NCBI GenBank assembly: GCA_022702705.1
Contig: CM040439.1
Span: 33,730,930 to 33,794,929 of the forward strand
Length of the DNA: 64,000 nucleotides
Reading direction: 5' to 3'
Source of the DNA: Papilionanthe hookeriana x Papilionanthe teres
Taxonomy: Eukaryota; Streptophyta; Magnoliopsida; Asparagales; Orchidaceae
Position 1 is the stretch's first letter, and the number at the start of each line of letters is the position of its first letter. The notes beneath the pieces were generated by a model. That model did not search any database. It was not told where the DNA came from and saw only the letters and a list, made by a program, of their open reading frames with translations. Below are positions 12,265 to 24,717 of this stretch, in pieces. Position numbers and translations under genes: made by a program.

Positions 12265-12700
12265 TTAGAGTAAACCTTTTGAATTAATGTGTGATGCAAG
12301 TGATTATGCAATTGGAGCTGTATTAGGACAAAAATATGAGAAAATTTTCAAAGTTATATATTATGCTAGCAAAACTCTAAATGAAACTCAAATAAACTAC
12401 AATGATCTACTCGAAAAAGAGCTTTTAGCAATAGTATATGCCTTTGATAAATTTAGACCATATCTTCTTGGGACGAAATGTATCGTACATACTGATCATT
12501 CTGCTATTAAGTATTTAATGTCTAAAAACGATGCTAAACCTCGATTGATCAGATGAGTTTTACTGTTACAAGAATTTGATTTTTAAATTCTGGGCAAAAA
12601 AGGTACTGACAACCAAATTGCTGATCATTTATCAAGAATAAAAAATAATAGAGAGAAGATTTATGAAGAAAATATAAATGAGAAATTCCCTGATGAATAG
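12265..12700 (+). pseudogene. Athila A RNase H
   Basis: Continues RT after a frameshift and stops near 12262. Ty3/gypsy RNase H motifs are visible: MCDASDYAIGAVLGQ, KTLNETQINY, LEKELLAIVYAFDKFRPYL and HTDHSAIKYL. It then runs into GTDNQIADHLSRI, the usual end of the domain. Stops at 12554 and 12583 show decay. Confidence 0.85.
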
Positions 12701-12709
12701 TTATATGTT

Positions 12710-13990
12710 ATTCAAGGATTACATATGTCTTGGTATGCTGAAATAGTTAACTATTTGGTTAGCAATATTTTACCATATGGGTTGAATAACAAATATTTTA
12801 AGAAATTCAACAATGATTGTAAATCATATATTTGGAAAGATCCTTATTTATTTAAAATAGGAAGAGATTCTGTGATTCGAAGATGTGTACCTTATGAAGA
12901 AACTTTTACAATTATTCAAAAATGTCACGATTTTGAATTTGGAGGACATTTTGGAGTGGATAAAACTGCATTTAAATTTTTAAATTTTGGATTCTATTGG
13001 CCTACATTATTTTAAGATGTTGGACATTATGTGAAAACTTGTGATCGATGTCAAAGAATAGGAAATATATACAGAAAAGATGAAATGCCTCTAAACTATA
13101 TATTAGCAATTGAAATTTTTGATGTATGGAGTTTAGACTTTATGGGACCTTTCGTACCATCATCTGGAAAGATTTATATTTTATTAGCAGTTGATTATGT
13201 TTCAAAGTGGATCGAAGCTGTAGCTTTACCTAACTGTGATTCCAAAAGTATTTTGAAATTTTTAAAGAAGATGACTTTTACAAGATTTGGAATGCCAAGG
13301 GTAATTATCACAGATGGGGGAAGTCATTTCAAAAATATAAGAATTCAATCATTACTGGAAAAATTCAGAATTAAACATAGAATTGCAACTGCTTATCACC
13401 CTCAAACAAGTGGAATGGATAAAATATCAAACAGAGAAATTAAAAGAATATTAGAGAAGACTGTTAATCCTAAAAGAACTGACTAGGTTGATAGACTTGA
13501 TTCTGCATTATGGGTTTATAGAACAGCTTATAAGACACCTATCAGAATGTCACCTTATCGGTTAGTTTATGGTAAACATTGTCACTTATGTTGAATTGAA
13601 ACATAAAGCTTACTGGGCGATAAAGGAGTTCAATTATGATTTTAATGCTGCAGGAGAGAAACAATTATTACAACTGAATGAAATGAAAGAGATAATAAAT
13701 GAATCCTATGAAAATGCAAAGCTTTATAAGGAAACAATGAATAAATTGCATGACAAAAAGATTTCAAGGAAAATATTTGAATCTGGACAAGAAGTATTAT
13801 TATTTAATGCTCTTTTAAAACCTTTTCCTGGAAAATTAAGATCTAAATAAATGGGACCATTTATAATTAAGAAAATATACCCTTATGGAGCTGTGAATAT
13901 TAAATATCCCAAAACTGAAAAATTATTTAAAGTTAACGGATTAAGACTGAAGCCTTACATGGGAGAAATGAAACCAAATTACAAAGAGGC
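12710..13990 (+). pseudogene. Athila A integrase
   Basis: The zinc-binding HHCC part is visible (HDFEFGGHFGVDKT, then TCDRCQRIGNI) at about 12930-13065. The catalytic core has WSLDFMGPFVPSSGK (first Asp), VDYVSKWIEAVALP, then RVIITDGGSHF (second Asp) and HPQTSGMDKISNREIK (glutamate near NREIK). A stop at 13484 and a frameshift near 13565 separate the C-terminal part (13569-13850), where LRSKxMGPF is the GPY/F-like segment. Non-functional. Confidence 0.88.
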
Positions 13991-14050
13991 TTACAAACTT
14001 AGTCTACCGGATTAATTCAATTGATTAGGTCGGGCTGACGATGTTAAACC

Positions 14051-14080
14051 AAGCGCTTTGTGGGAGACAACTCATTTATT
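14051..14080 (+). other. Conserved Athila post-integrase motif
   Basis: aagcgctttgtgggagacaa. A sequence close to this (AAGCGCTT followed by GGGAGGCAAC) recurs just after the integrase stop in Athila-type elements as I remember them. It marks the end of the polyprotein and the start of the long 3' region. Confidence 0.5.
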
Positions 14081-14204
14081 ATCATTGTGATTTGAATTTA
14101 TCTTAATCGTTGTTTGTATGTGGATCACACCCTTTTATTAGACCTTTTTTTTTAAGACTGAAACTTTGTAAAACTTGACGATCGGCGAATCGGAGTCGAT
14201 CGTG

Positions 14205-14312
14205 GTTCCGGCGCCTAGGCGCCAAAAGTCAGCGCCTAAGCGCCAGAATAACCTGTGCGTATTGATGGTCCGGCACCTAGGCGCCAGATTCTGGTGCCTA
14301 AGCGCTACAATT
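14205..14312 (+). repeat. Palindromic GGCGCC-type cluster in Athila A 3' region
   Basis: Four near copies of the U3 palindrome (ggcgcctaggcgcc, agcgcctaagcgcc, ggcacctaggcgcc, ggtgcctaagcgct) at ~20-40 bp spacing. A second pair lies at 15219-15262, followed by gttcgg as in the LTR copy at 6869-6910. These are the same motif family as the promoter array of the LTR but lie in the internal 3' region. Confidence 0.75.
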
Positions 14313-14456
14313 ACAGATAGTGTAAAAATGAAAAATCTTAAGTTTTTCACACGAAATCTCTTTATATATTGCCCTACCATCGTCCTCAATCACATAGAAA
14401 CCTTAATTTCGACTAGAGCAATCCATTTTAGAGGAGTTAAGAGGAGCTTGGAAGCA

Positions 14457-14831
14457 ATGGATAAAGGAAATCATGGAAATGAGGTAAGAGACAAATCCCC
14501 CAAAGATCCTCAACCTTATTTTAATGGTTTTATTGCAGTTAGTATGGAGAGGTTATTTAGTAGTTTGGAAAAGATTGAAGCGGAACTTCAAAGCATTGGG
14601 AATCGTTTGCACGAGATGTATCATCAAATTGAGCATATGGAATGGCAAACAAAACTTCATTTTGATCATATGGCGGCCTATCAAGACGCTCAAGTAGCAA
14701 TGTATGCAAAGAACAAGTGGATCGATGAAAAGACGGCTTTAGAATTTCCAAGAGCGTTGGTTTTCTATCTCGGTGGTCCTAGCGAACTTCATTGTGAAAG
14801 AGATGGAAATTCAAGATCGGTGTTGAATTAA
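14457..14831 (+). CDS. Unidentified small ORF after Athila A integrase
   Basis: Open frame of about 124 codons from the ATG at 14457, within a longer open frame starting at 14175. The upstream part of that frame crosses the palindrome cluster and is unlikely to be coding. The product is hydrophilic and looks helical (LEKIEAELQSIGNRLHEM), with no family I recognise. It lies between integrase and the transposon-protein ORF at 15625, so it may be a decayed part of the same 3' gene or not a gene at all. Confidence 0.3.
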   Translation: MDKGNHGNEVRDKSPKDPQPYFNGFIAVSMERLFSSLEKIEAELQSIGNRLHEMYHQIEHMEWQTKLHFDHMAAYQDAQVAMYAKNKWIDEKTALEFPRALVFYLGGPSELHCERDGNSRSVLN

Positions 14832-15624
14832 TCTGTTATGTGTTTTAGGAGTGATTGAGTCAAGTTCTAGTGTGTTGAATATCGAGTTTGCGTGTTTGCT
14901 TAATTGTTCAATGTGTGTTATTGGATTGAAAATTTGTTTTGAATTTATGTTATTTGTGTTTTTTATAGAATGATGAACCTTGTTATAGTCTTATTCTGGA
15001 ATTTATTGAGTTTGGAATGAAAATTATGAATTGGAATTGAAGAGTTTGGTTATATTTTGTGTTTGAAATGTGGATCTATGTTATCATTTTAAATTGATTT
15101 TGGAAATGTTTGGAGGATATAAATTGGATTAATACTCTCATAAGAGTAATTAGGAGTCGAATTTGATAAGTTTTGGTGGAAAATATAATATTTAAATTGA
15201 TTTTTTGGAAAGACGAGTCTAGCGCCTAGGCGTCTGAATTCGGCGCCTAGGCGCCGGTTCGGCTTGAACCCAAAATATCATCTTCTTAAACAACCCCCAC
15301 GCCATTTTTGATGCCTAAGCTTCTCTTTCCTCCTGTTTTCAGGAAAATAGACCCTAGAAATCCCATTTGAGGCCGAATTTTCAAGTTTTTGAGCTTGAAA
15401 TCACTCGATTTCTTCATCCCAATGTCAGATCTACATTCTAAACCAATTATTTTCAATTTTCACCATGGATTTTGCTCTCTTTGAAGAAAATCAAAATTTT
15501 GAGAAAAAAATTGATTTTTAGAGTTAAATCCAATGATTTTTAAGCTCTTTCAAGTTTGAGAAGCTTAAATTAGTTTATTTCCTTTGATCCTATGAATTTA
15601 TTTTGCGTTTTTATTTCACGTTAG

Positions 15625-16785
15625 ATGGCACCTAAATCTAAGCGAGAGAAAGAACGAGAAAATTTTGATTGTAACAAGTTTATCACTGCTGCTGCACATT
15701 TTCAATACAATGATTTTGCTACAACCAGGAAGTTTATCTCAGAACAAAGTTTTTACAATCCTGGAGGAAGGATTGAGGATACGATCGTTGCACTCAACTG
15801 ACAACGATTATGTTATTTCACTGCTGTTGCTGTTATCCCTGTCGTCAGAGAGTTATATGCAAATTTCATGGATGCTGAAGAATATGAGATTTTTGTAAGA
15901 GGAGTTGGAGTAGGATTCACTCCAGAGCGTATCAACATTTTCTACGGCCTGCCGCCGAACATCGAGTGCTATTACTCTGGATTATCTCCATCTGAGGGAG
16001 ATTTAGAGATGATTATTGCTTACCTGAATGATGTTACTGGAGCTTAGAAGATCTGGAACTAAAAAAGGGTAAATTTTTCATCTTCTAAGCTTAATGGTGT
16101 TTCAAAGGCATGGCATTACTTTATTTCTGCTCGCCTCCTTCCATCCAATCATTTGAGCGAGGTTGCCAAGGAAAGAGCTATCCTCAACTACTGCAAACAA
16201 GAGAGGAAGTCGATTGATGTAGGGAGTATCATTTATGATTCTGTAGAGGCCACTGCTCGTTCTAGCACTTCTGTTGGACTTGGATTTCCATCTTTGATAT
16301 ATTCTTTGTGTGAAAGTGCTGGAGTAGTTACTGAGCTTTCTGAGGAAAAACTCATGTCTGCAAAGTCTATAGGAAGAGAAAGCGTCAGTATCTATGATCG
16401 ACTTCGAGATAAGAGTTCTACTGAACCTTCTAGTTCATTACCTACTTCTGTTAGAGTTTCTACTTCTAGACCTTCTACTTCAGCTGCTGATCCACCATCT
16501 AGTTTTTGGGAATTCATGCATGATAAGTTTATGGAGCAGCAGAATGAGTTATTTCTAACTCATTGTAGAGTAGATACGATCGATAAGAAGATTGATCATC
16601 TTTCTGAGTACACCCAAAGGAAGAGTGATTATGATGCTGAGTATTCTGAGTCTCTAGTTAGATTCCTGAAGGGTGATCATGATGTTCAGTTTCCTACCTG
16701 TCCTAGATTTTTACCATATGTTGATCCGAAGGATGTGGAATTTTCTTTTGGTGACTTCGATGACAAGGCTACAGACAGTGATTAG
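15625..16785 (+). pseudogene. Athila A 3' ORF, putative plant transposon protein domain
   Basis: One frame of 387 codons from ATG 15625 (MAPKSKREKE) to TAG 16783, with three in-frame stops near 15799, 16045 and 16060. The first may be a former Trp codon. Motifs: VVRELYANFMDAEE, FVRGVGVGFTPERINIFYGLP, then ARLLPSNHLSEVAKERAIL and DVGSIIYDSVEA. This wording matches the domain annotated as putative plant transposon protein (Pfam PF20167, as I recall), found in many plant retroelement ORFs. A Ser/Thr-rich stretch and an acidic C-terminus follow. It sits where some Athila elements have an env-like gene; I see no membrane segment, so I do not call it env. Confidence 0.7.
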
Positions 16786-18182
16786 TAGCTTGATTTACCT
16801 CTTGAGATGTGTTAATTCTGTTTTTAATTTATTTCTTGTTTGTTAGTTCTGATTAGTATGATTTTGTTGTTGTTTGTTAGTGTTGAATTGTTTAATTAAC
16901 TTTGTGTGAACTTTTGATGTTCAGACTGTTTTAGATCATCTGATGTGTTATGTATTTAAGACTGAAACATGGATGAATTTTTATTTTCTATAATAAATGT
17001 TTATTTTTGTTTCAGCCTATTGTTTAGTGTTCATGAATAGTTAGTAAATTTGCACGTTTTAATAAAAAAAGGAGAGAATAATTATAATATAAAAATTGTA
17101 AAAAAAAGTATAGAAATTAACTCCTGCTCTGCAAACTTTTCTATATATGCTTAATCATTTCTGTTATATACATATTAAAGCATGTGCAGAAGTAGAAATG
17201 AATTTTTCATTACTACATCATCATTGTACCTAGATAAATTCCTGTTTATTTCTTTCTCTCATTCTTTAGAAAATTTTATGATTCATTTTTATACTAAAGC
17301 TGGAGTTTGGGGGAAGGGAAAACATTTTTCAAATTTAAATATTATTTGTCCTTAATGAACTAATTTTTTCTTTAAAAATATTAAAATAACATAAGGAATG
17401 AAAAATCTATTTAAGATTACTTAAATTTTTGAATTTATAAATAATTTAGTAAACTTAACTAAAATTTCAATAATTTTGATTGATTTTAAGAATAAGAATT
17501 ATTTAACTTAAAGAATAATAAGATTAAGAATTTTTCGATTTATAGTAAAGAGAATTGTATTTTAGAAATACTAAGGAATCAAGATTATTAATTGAAAAAG
17601 AAAAAGATTGAAATAATTTTTGAAAAATACTTATTAAGAATGTCATATTTATTAAGTAAAAAAATATATAAGTTTTTAAATATAAGTTAAGGATAGTGAA
17701 GTTCAAAATCATTAACAGGCTATCCAAAAATAGTAATCCTCACAAATAAATAAATAAATAAATTGAGGATTAAAAAAATATCCTTAAAAAAAAGCAGAAA
17801 AAAAAGTGAGGAGAAGCTTGAGGAAATGCCTAATAAAAAATTGGCTTCACTTGAATTATCTTATAGAAAGAAAACCAATTACATTTTTAACTTAATTTTT
17901 ATGTACAAATATTTTTACTAGAAAAATATTTCATGAAAATTTTTTTCTTGTAAATATTCTATGTGACCTAAATATGATAAATTACAATTATCTTTGAAAT
18001 AAATGAAAAATTGAAAGTCTTATGATTTGGTAGTTAAGTATTCTTTAAATTCCTAAAATTAACCTTAATTAGTGAAATTTAGTTGATGATTTGCTAAAGC
18101 TTTTATAAAACCAAAAATTAAAAGAAATCTTAAGTATTTAAACTTCATTCCAAATGTTATACATTTTATGTAATAAAAAAGG
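16786..18182 (+). other. AT-rich 3' untranslated region of Athila A
   Basis: About 1.4 kb of very AT-rich sequence between the last ORF and the polypurine tract. I see no ORF or motif that I can support, apart from short homopolymer runs and a (taaa)n tract near 17745-17762. Confidence 0.6.
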
Positions 18183-18220
18183 TTACTTGAGGACAAGTAA
18201 CGTTTAAGTTTGGGGGAATT
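18183..18220 (+). promoter_or_regulatory. Hairpin and polypurine tract of Athila A
   Basis: 18183-18200 is a short perfect inverted repeat (ttacttg, loop agga, caagtaa). It is followed by the polypurine tract agtttgggggaat at 18207-18219, directly before the 3' LTR start TGATCC at 18221. The same arrangement occurs on the minus strand at 62035-61997 in Athila fragment C, with an 8-bp stem and a different loop. Confidence 0.8.
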
Positions 18221-19117
18221 TGATCCACTTTAAAAATACCTATTTTTATGCCTTATTTATGATTCAATTCTTAAGGATATTATGCTTTAATGAAAGGTAT
18301 TTTTATGTTTTTGGTTGTAGGTGATAAAAAAAGAGTTCAAGAAGAAAAAAGAAGCAAAAATGAGCAAAAATGGAGCTTAAAGAGCAAAGATATCGAAATT
18401 ATAGGTCTGGCGCCTAGGCGCCAGAATCCAGCGCCTAAGCGCCGTTCGATACAGAAATAGATAATATTTTTTTGGCAACTTTGGGCAGTTATTTTGACGG
18501 TGTTAAGCGGTTACCAGACCTTCTAGAATACTAGAAGTTACTCCTAATATATAGGACATGTGATACAATGCATCTAGACACAGGAAAACGGTTTTAATCG
18601 TGAAGAGATGCGATCCAAAGTGAAGAGGTGCGAAGACCTGGTCACGGACTCCGACGCCTAGGCCCCAGATCCCAGCCCCTGAGCGCGACAGTTACCTTCT
18701 AGAAGATACATTGTATTTGGACGAATTTTGAAGAGGTGTCTTAAGCAACCCTTGGTCAAATTTGGAGCTCTATAAATAGGAGTCAATTCTACAGAGAAAA
18801 GCACCCCTATTAGTCTTCTTTTAGCATTCTATAGCCATATACCCCCCTCTAGCATCCAATCATTTTAGGGAGCCACTTTCTTTTGCATTTAGTGAGTTTA
18901 TTTTGAGTATTACTACTTAATTCCTTTAGTAGTAAGTGTGAGTTTTCAAGTATTGTTGTTGTTGAAGTTTTGTACTTTGCATTGGAGTTAGTAAGAGTCA
19001 GCGGATCACTTGAAGGAACATTCCAAATAAGTATTTGTAACTTGGTTCAAAATTTTATAAATATGTTTTTTTGTGTGAATTCAATGTGTTCTGAGTAGTT
19101 AGTTTTTTTCTCCTTCT
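18221..19117 (+). repeat. Truncated 3' LTR of Athila A
   Basis: Matches 6682-7645 of the 5' LTR from TGATCC up to the t-run near 19110, with only two degraded palindrome units in place of about five. The rest of the LTR (about 890 bases) is missing. The break falls in ctcctt and passes straight into Athila B protease sequence in the opposite direction. Confidence 0.85.
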
Positions 19118-20436
19118 CCTAATCCTAATCTTTTAAAAATTGATAGAAGCATTAGATTTATGCTGGCTCCTAAATCACATAATGCTTTTCCATAAAATTT
19201 TTCTCCAATAGCGCAAGGTATAGTGAAACTACCAGGATCTTTTAATTTTTCGGAAGCTTTTTCGAATAATTGTACTACATTCTTCGCTAAGTGCAACAGT
19301 TTCATTGTCTGTGAATTTTCTTTTTTTATTTAAAATATCCTTCATAAATTTCACATAATTATGCATTTGTTCCAATGCTTCTATAAAAGGAATGTTTACC
19401 GTTAATTTTTTTAAAATTTCAAGAAATTTAGAAAATTGCTTATCTTTTTTATGTTGCCTTAGTCGCTGAGGAAATGGTGGTGGTGGTTTTTCTACAGAAA
19501 CTTTCATAGGTATCAATGGATCTTCTAGATTTTGATCTTTCTGATCCTTATCTTTTTCGATTTCCACCTCATTATGACTTTCTATTTCTTACTGTATTCT
19601 TGTTTCTAACTCTTTTCCACTTCGTAACTGTATTGCTTTAATTTATTCTTTTCCTTGATCTTTAGGATTTATTTCCACATTACTAGGAAAAGTTCCAGCT
19701 ATTATTAAGTGCAGTAGTGATATGTCCAAGTTGAGTTTCAATATTTTTAATTGTTGTTCCTTGAATTTGTAATTGGTTTCCTTGAATTTGTAACTGATTA
19801 CCTTGATTCTGTAAATGTTGACCCATATTTAATATTAACTCTTCCATAGATAACTTCTTATCTTTAAATTGAGAGTTATTATTAAATCTAAGTGGATAAG
19901 AAGATTTAAAAATAGCATTTCCTTGGTTAGATGGATTTCCTACTGGGTTTACTGAATTATTCATCCATTGCTGATTAGCAGAATTGTTATTCCAATTAAA
20001 ATTTGGATGACTTTTCCACCCAGGGTTATAATAATTTGCATAAGGATTATTGGGTCTATTGTTAACATCATTTATAGTTTCATATGAGGATTGAGCATCT
20101 ATAAGTTGTCCAGATAAATTTTCTTCTGTTATATTAGGAGAATAATTCATTCCAAAATGATCTAATTTCTTGGATATAGCAGCAATTTGAGAAGCTAACA
20201 TAGATATTGCATCAGAATCATCTATACTGGCTATTTTTTTAGGATTTAACCATTCAGAAGGTCATTGAAAATTATTAGTAGTCATTTCTTCATTTAATGA
20301 ATAAGCTTCATCAAAAGGTTTTGACATTAATGAACCTCCAGCAGCAGCATCAATAATCGATCTAAGAGATCCTACTAAACCATCATAAAAAGTTTGTATA
20401 ATTAACCAATCTGGTAATGCATGATGTGGGCATTTC
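19115..20436 (-). pseudogene. Athila B gag C-terminal half and protease start
   Basis: Minus strand. From 20436 downward: HHALPDWLIIQTFYDGL continues the gag reading that stops at 48385-48390 on the other side of the giant element. Next come the Asn-rich gag tail (20201-19683, with a QLQIQGNQ repeat), the Pro-rich linker (PPPPFPQRLRQHKK), the ALEQMHNYVKFMKDIL stretch and the protease active-site motif CDLGASINLM near 19170. The element ends abruptly near 19115 in the protease (KRLGLGEG). The gag N-terminal half lies at 48982-48385. Confidence 0.88.
20432..20436. other. Left target site duplication of giant Tat element
   Basis: atttc directly before the LTR terminus TG at 20437. It is identical to atttc at 48385-48389 directly after the CA terminus. 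A perfect 5-bp duplication is standard for Ty3/gypsy integration. Confidence 0.9.
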
Positions 20437-22539
20437 TGTGCGGCTTATTTTTAGGTTGAGTGTTTTATTTTAAAAAAATGGGGGTCGCCTACAGAAATTG
20501 TCGGCGAATTTTTAATTTAATTTAAATAAATAATTTGAAAAGTAGTATTTGATTTTGAAAATAATTTTAAATTTGGAAATTTTATGAAATCAAACTGATC
20601 TCACATCCCGAATAGTTTATATAAACGAGCACCACATCACAAACCATGTATCTATCCCGAAGAATAGACACATTGTTTGATGATGGGGCTCGATTAAATA
20701 AACTAGAAGATTTGTGACATCCGTTTAGTCTGCGAACCAATTTTATAAGCCGACAAGTTCCCTCGTTTAATATGAAAACATTAAACGAGGTTTATATTAC
20801 CCGGGTTCTTAAAGTTCCCTATAAGGGCAAGCCCCTATAGTTAATTACATCTTAAGTGACGGAAATCACCTAAGAAAACTCTCGATAATAATCGGTAGTT
20901 ACGCTCTCAAGAATTTCAAGGTTTAAGTTTTCGAGGGATTGAATTTTGGAATTTCAATAGGGAATGAATCAAATTTGGAACATTTTGTTTTGGGAATTCA
21001 AAGGAAGAAGGGTAGTAGAAATCACAGATTCGAAGCGAACTTCGGTAATTTCCCGACTATCCTATTGTTTGGCTTGAATTTAAGAAAGTCCTAATGTCTA
21101 TTTAATGTTTTGATCTTGCCGATTTTAATTAGTTAGGACTTATATTTGTATGATAAAATCATACAAATAGCCTCGAAGATGTGAGGGTTTATGTCGTATC
21201 GGACGACTACCTCGGAAATCCTAAGACCGGTTAGGGCTTAATTTATATGATGTGATCATGGAAATGCCTAACGAAGAGTTGAGGATTTATGTTGCACTGT
21301 AGCAAACTACCTCGAAGTCCTACGGCTTGGTTATTTAATTCTAAGGAAAGTTTCTGCTGAAGTAGACTCGGGTTTCGCTGATGACGATGGCCGTGCTTGC
21401 CCACCATGCTCCGAGCTCCTTGTTGTTGCGAGAGGTTTAGTTTTAGAAGTCATAAATCGGGAGATGATAGAAGTGTTTGGTTTTAGAGAAAGTCTTAATT
21501 TCCATGTGTCTTTAATATTTTAATTAAAACGAGTCTTAGAGTTGATTAAACGGAACCGATTAAGATCTCACGGTTCCGTCATCCCGCACCGTTATTTTCA
21601 TCGAATTCACTTAGTCCGGATGAATTTGCTAAACTCGATCGAATGAGTTCCGCACTTTCATTTAGACCGTGGGAAATCCCGTTAGCAACACGTGGGTTAC
21701 ATCATCCGAGGTATTCCCGATCATTCAATGAGACGTTTTAATTTAGTTGTAGTTGTAGTTTTGTTGTTACGTTTGTGATTAAATTTTGAGTTGTTTTATA
21801 TTTTGAATATTGTGGTGGTGAATTTTATCTTGTAGTGTCTTTTAATTTAGTTATGGGTTTCGGTTTTGGTTTCTGCCCTTAAAGGTGTAAGTTTTCATGC
21901 AACGAGTTGTTTATCATGCAAGAAAAGTAAGTGCGATGCGATTAAATAAGTAATTTGCAATAAAATAAAAGCGTACCTGGAGGGTCTTCCCGTCATCCCA
22001 AGCTGCACTTAAAACACAGTTAGAATATTTAAGCATTCAAAGTAAGTTCCTAGGTAAAGCTAAGGGAAGAGTTATGGTTTTCTACCAAGTTCCTAATCCT
22101 ATAGTTAGTCATTTCCTATGACGTCTAGGTTCTTGTATTTTAGTTTGAGGACGATTTTCTTCATCAAAGAACAACTAAGTTCAATTGTTCTTATAAATAT
22201 CCTATCATATTGAGGAAGTGCTTAAGACGAATCTTAAACATCTTTTCAATATTTCTAGGATTGTTTTAAGTCCAAATGAATTTAATTACACAAATGAATT
22301 AATCGTCCGAGAGTTTAAGTTTTATTGTCTTGCTCGATGAACTAGGACATTTGAATATCCTATGAGTGAAGTAACACTTCTTTTAACACTCCTTTTAAGA
22401 GTTATGACATCACGAGCTTTCGAGGGCAAATAGATGTTCAAGTGAGTTGTGATTTAATTTTAGTTAATGGATTTAAGTTTGGAGTAGTGTTCAAGTTGTT
22501 TTAGATTTATTTTGAATTCTTTATGTCTTAAGTAATGTT

Positions 22540-22912
22540 ATATTTAATCCAATTTAATTTAATTTAACTTAATTTAATTTAATGTGGTTTAATTTTAAAC
22601 TTAATTTAATATAATATGCTTTATCTTAATTTAATTCAATTTGATTTAATTTAATTTGATTTAGTTTTAATTTAATTTAATTTAATTTAATTTAATTTAA
22701 TTTAATTTAATTTAATTTTAATTTAATTTAATTTAATTTATTTTAATTTAATTTAATTTAATTTAATTTAATTTTAATTTAATTTAATTTAATTTAATTT
22801 AATCTAATATATTTTAATATATTTTAATTTAATTTAATTTAATTTAATTTGTTTTAATTTAATTTAATTTAATTTAATTTAATTTAATTTAATTTAATAT
22901 TTTATTTTAAAA
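22540..22912. repeat. (TTTAA)n tract in 3' LTR
   Basis: Long interrupted (TTTAA)n microsatellite. The same tract is at 43050-43370 in the 5' LTR with a different length, accounting for part of the ~99-bp length difference between LTRs. It lies at the U5 position where related LTRs Y and W carry 75-79-bp tandem repeats. Confidence 0.85.
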
Positions 22913-24717
22913 AGGTTTGCTTTAAATAATTTAACTTTAATTTAATTTAATGATTAAGTCTTTTAGCATTTTAAATCTTAAACTTGGATTATCATTTTAA
23001 TTAGGAATTAAATATTATTGGGATGATTAATTTAGGGATTCTTAAATTAAAGAACTAATCTCTTCCTAATAATATCCCTATTTTAATAATTCCAATTTTA
23101 TTATTCTTCCAAATTTAATTAATTATTTTAATTAAAGTTCATTTCAATTATTGTTGAATTGTTTAATAGGTTTCTACCCTTCAATTATTTAAATTTCAAT
23201 CATCCAAATCAGACTAAGATCAAATATTTTATCTTTTCATTTTATTAAGCCTAAAGTTTTAATTAAAGGGTTAAAATTTTAATTACCATTTTGCCCTTCA
23301 AGCCTAATAATTTCATAATTCACTAAATTGAGCTCAAATGAATTTGAAATTTTTATGTGACTTCACTTATATGTCAATAAAGACATTAGAGGAGAAAATG
23401 TGATTTTTCTGTATTTAATTTATTTATATAATTATTTTTGGTGGAAAATAAGGATTTCCAAGGAAAATTCAATAATATGACCAAGGGAAAGTTTCTATCC
23501 TTAAGAAAATTATGGGACATTCCTAATGACCAGTGGACCACTTGGACCAATTTTTGTGATTTTTTGAATTATATTTTATTTATTAGAATTATTTTAAGTT
23601 CTGGAGTATTAATTAATTTAAAAATAGAATATAAGTTGAAAAATAAATTTTATAATTTTTAAAATTCTCTCTGATATCAAGGATTCCAGAGAACTAAATT
23701 TTACAATTTTCTAATTTTTCTTTAATTTATTGGAATTATTTTAGTGGAAATGCTAGAAAATGTATTTTTTAATTTTAAAAATTACCCCAAGGCTTTAAAA
23801 TTTAATATCTCAACCTAGAGACATAAGAAAAATATGGGGTTTATTCCTAAGTGATTAAATTTCAAAATATGACATTTTGGTGAATTTTATTATTTTTGTG
23901 ATTTTTATTATTTTTAATTATTAAAATATTAAAATAATACTAAAAAATTAACTTTTTTAGAAAATTGAAATTTTAATTTTATTAAATTCCCCTGATATCA
24001 GAGAGGCTCCAAAACCAATTTGGTGAATTTTTGAAAGGTATTTTGAAAGTTATGAATTTTTAAAGTTTAAAATGACTAAATGGCTTTCAACCCATTTAGT
24101 AAGGCTAACCAAGTCCAATCGACTTCAAATTTTTATGGTGGGTTCCTCCGATCCTAAAGGTCAGTGGAGAATTGATTTCAAGTCAATTTGATGTATGGTT
24201 AGCTCTAATTAATTAGGGGTCTATTTTGGGTGTTTAAGCCAATTAGGGTTATCTTAAGTGAATTAACTCAAGTCCTATTTTTCCTAGGGTTCTCTGGTCA
24301 TAAGGAACATCACCAAATTTTACTAGAATTTATTTCACAACATGCTAATTATTGGATTTAAAATACTCAAAACAGCAACATGAATTTGAAAAATCAATAA
24401 CTTCTCATAGGGATGGCCTCTGACTTTGGACAATTCAGGGAATGTTCCCAAATTCAGAGGCTTCAAAAGCCCTATGGTCTCATGCCATGGTGAATTTCCT
24501 ATATGCATGGAGAATTAAAACAATGCAGAGGGTAAATAAATTATTAAAAATAATATACTTGATGAAATTAAATGATTTCTTTTCCACATTATTCTCCTCT
24601 GTTCACTGAGCAAGAGGGTATTTTTATTTTATTTTTAGGATTTTTCTACACAAAGTTATGAATTTTTGAAGTTCTGGGATTTAAATAAATAAGAAAAATC
24701 CTATTTTTCTACTTAAG

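Larger units (their letters stand above)
6682..19117 (+). mobile_element. Athila A, degenerate Ty3/gypsy Athila element
   Basis: Nearly whole element in Athila order: 5' LTR (6682-8531), tRNA-Asp primer site, gag-protease-RT-RNase H-integrase in one broken frame, an extra ORF after integrase, polypurine tract (18206-18220), and a 3' LTR truncated at about 19117. The last bases join directly to an inverted Athila B protease sequence, so no right-hand target duplication can be checked. The left flank is cttag. It is inserted in LTR X. Many in-frame stops make it non-autonomous. Confidence 0.9.

Noticed and set aside
15625..16785. env-like gene of Athila
   Set aside because: Position fits, but no signal peptide or membrane segment is visible and the motifs match the transposon-protein domain.
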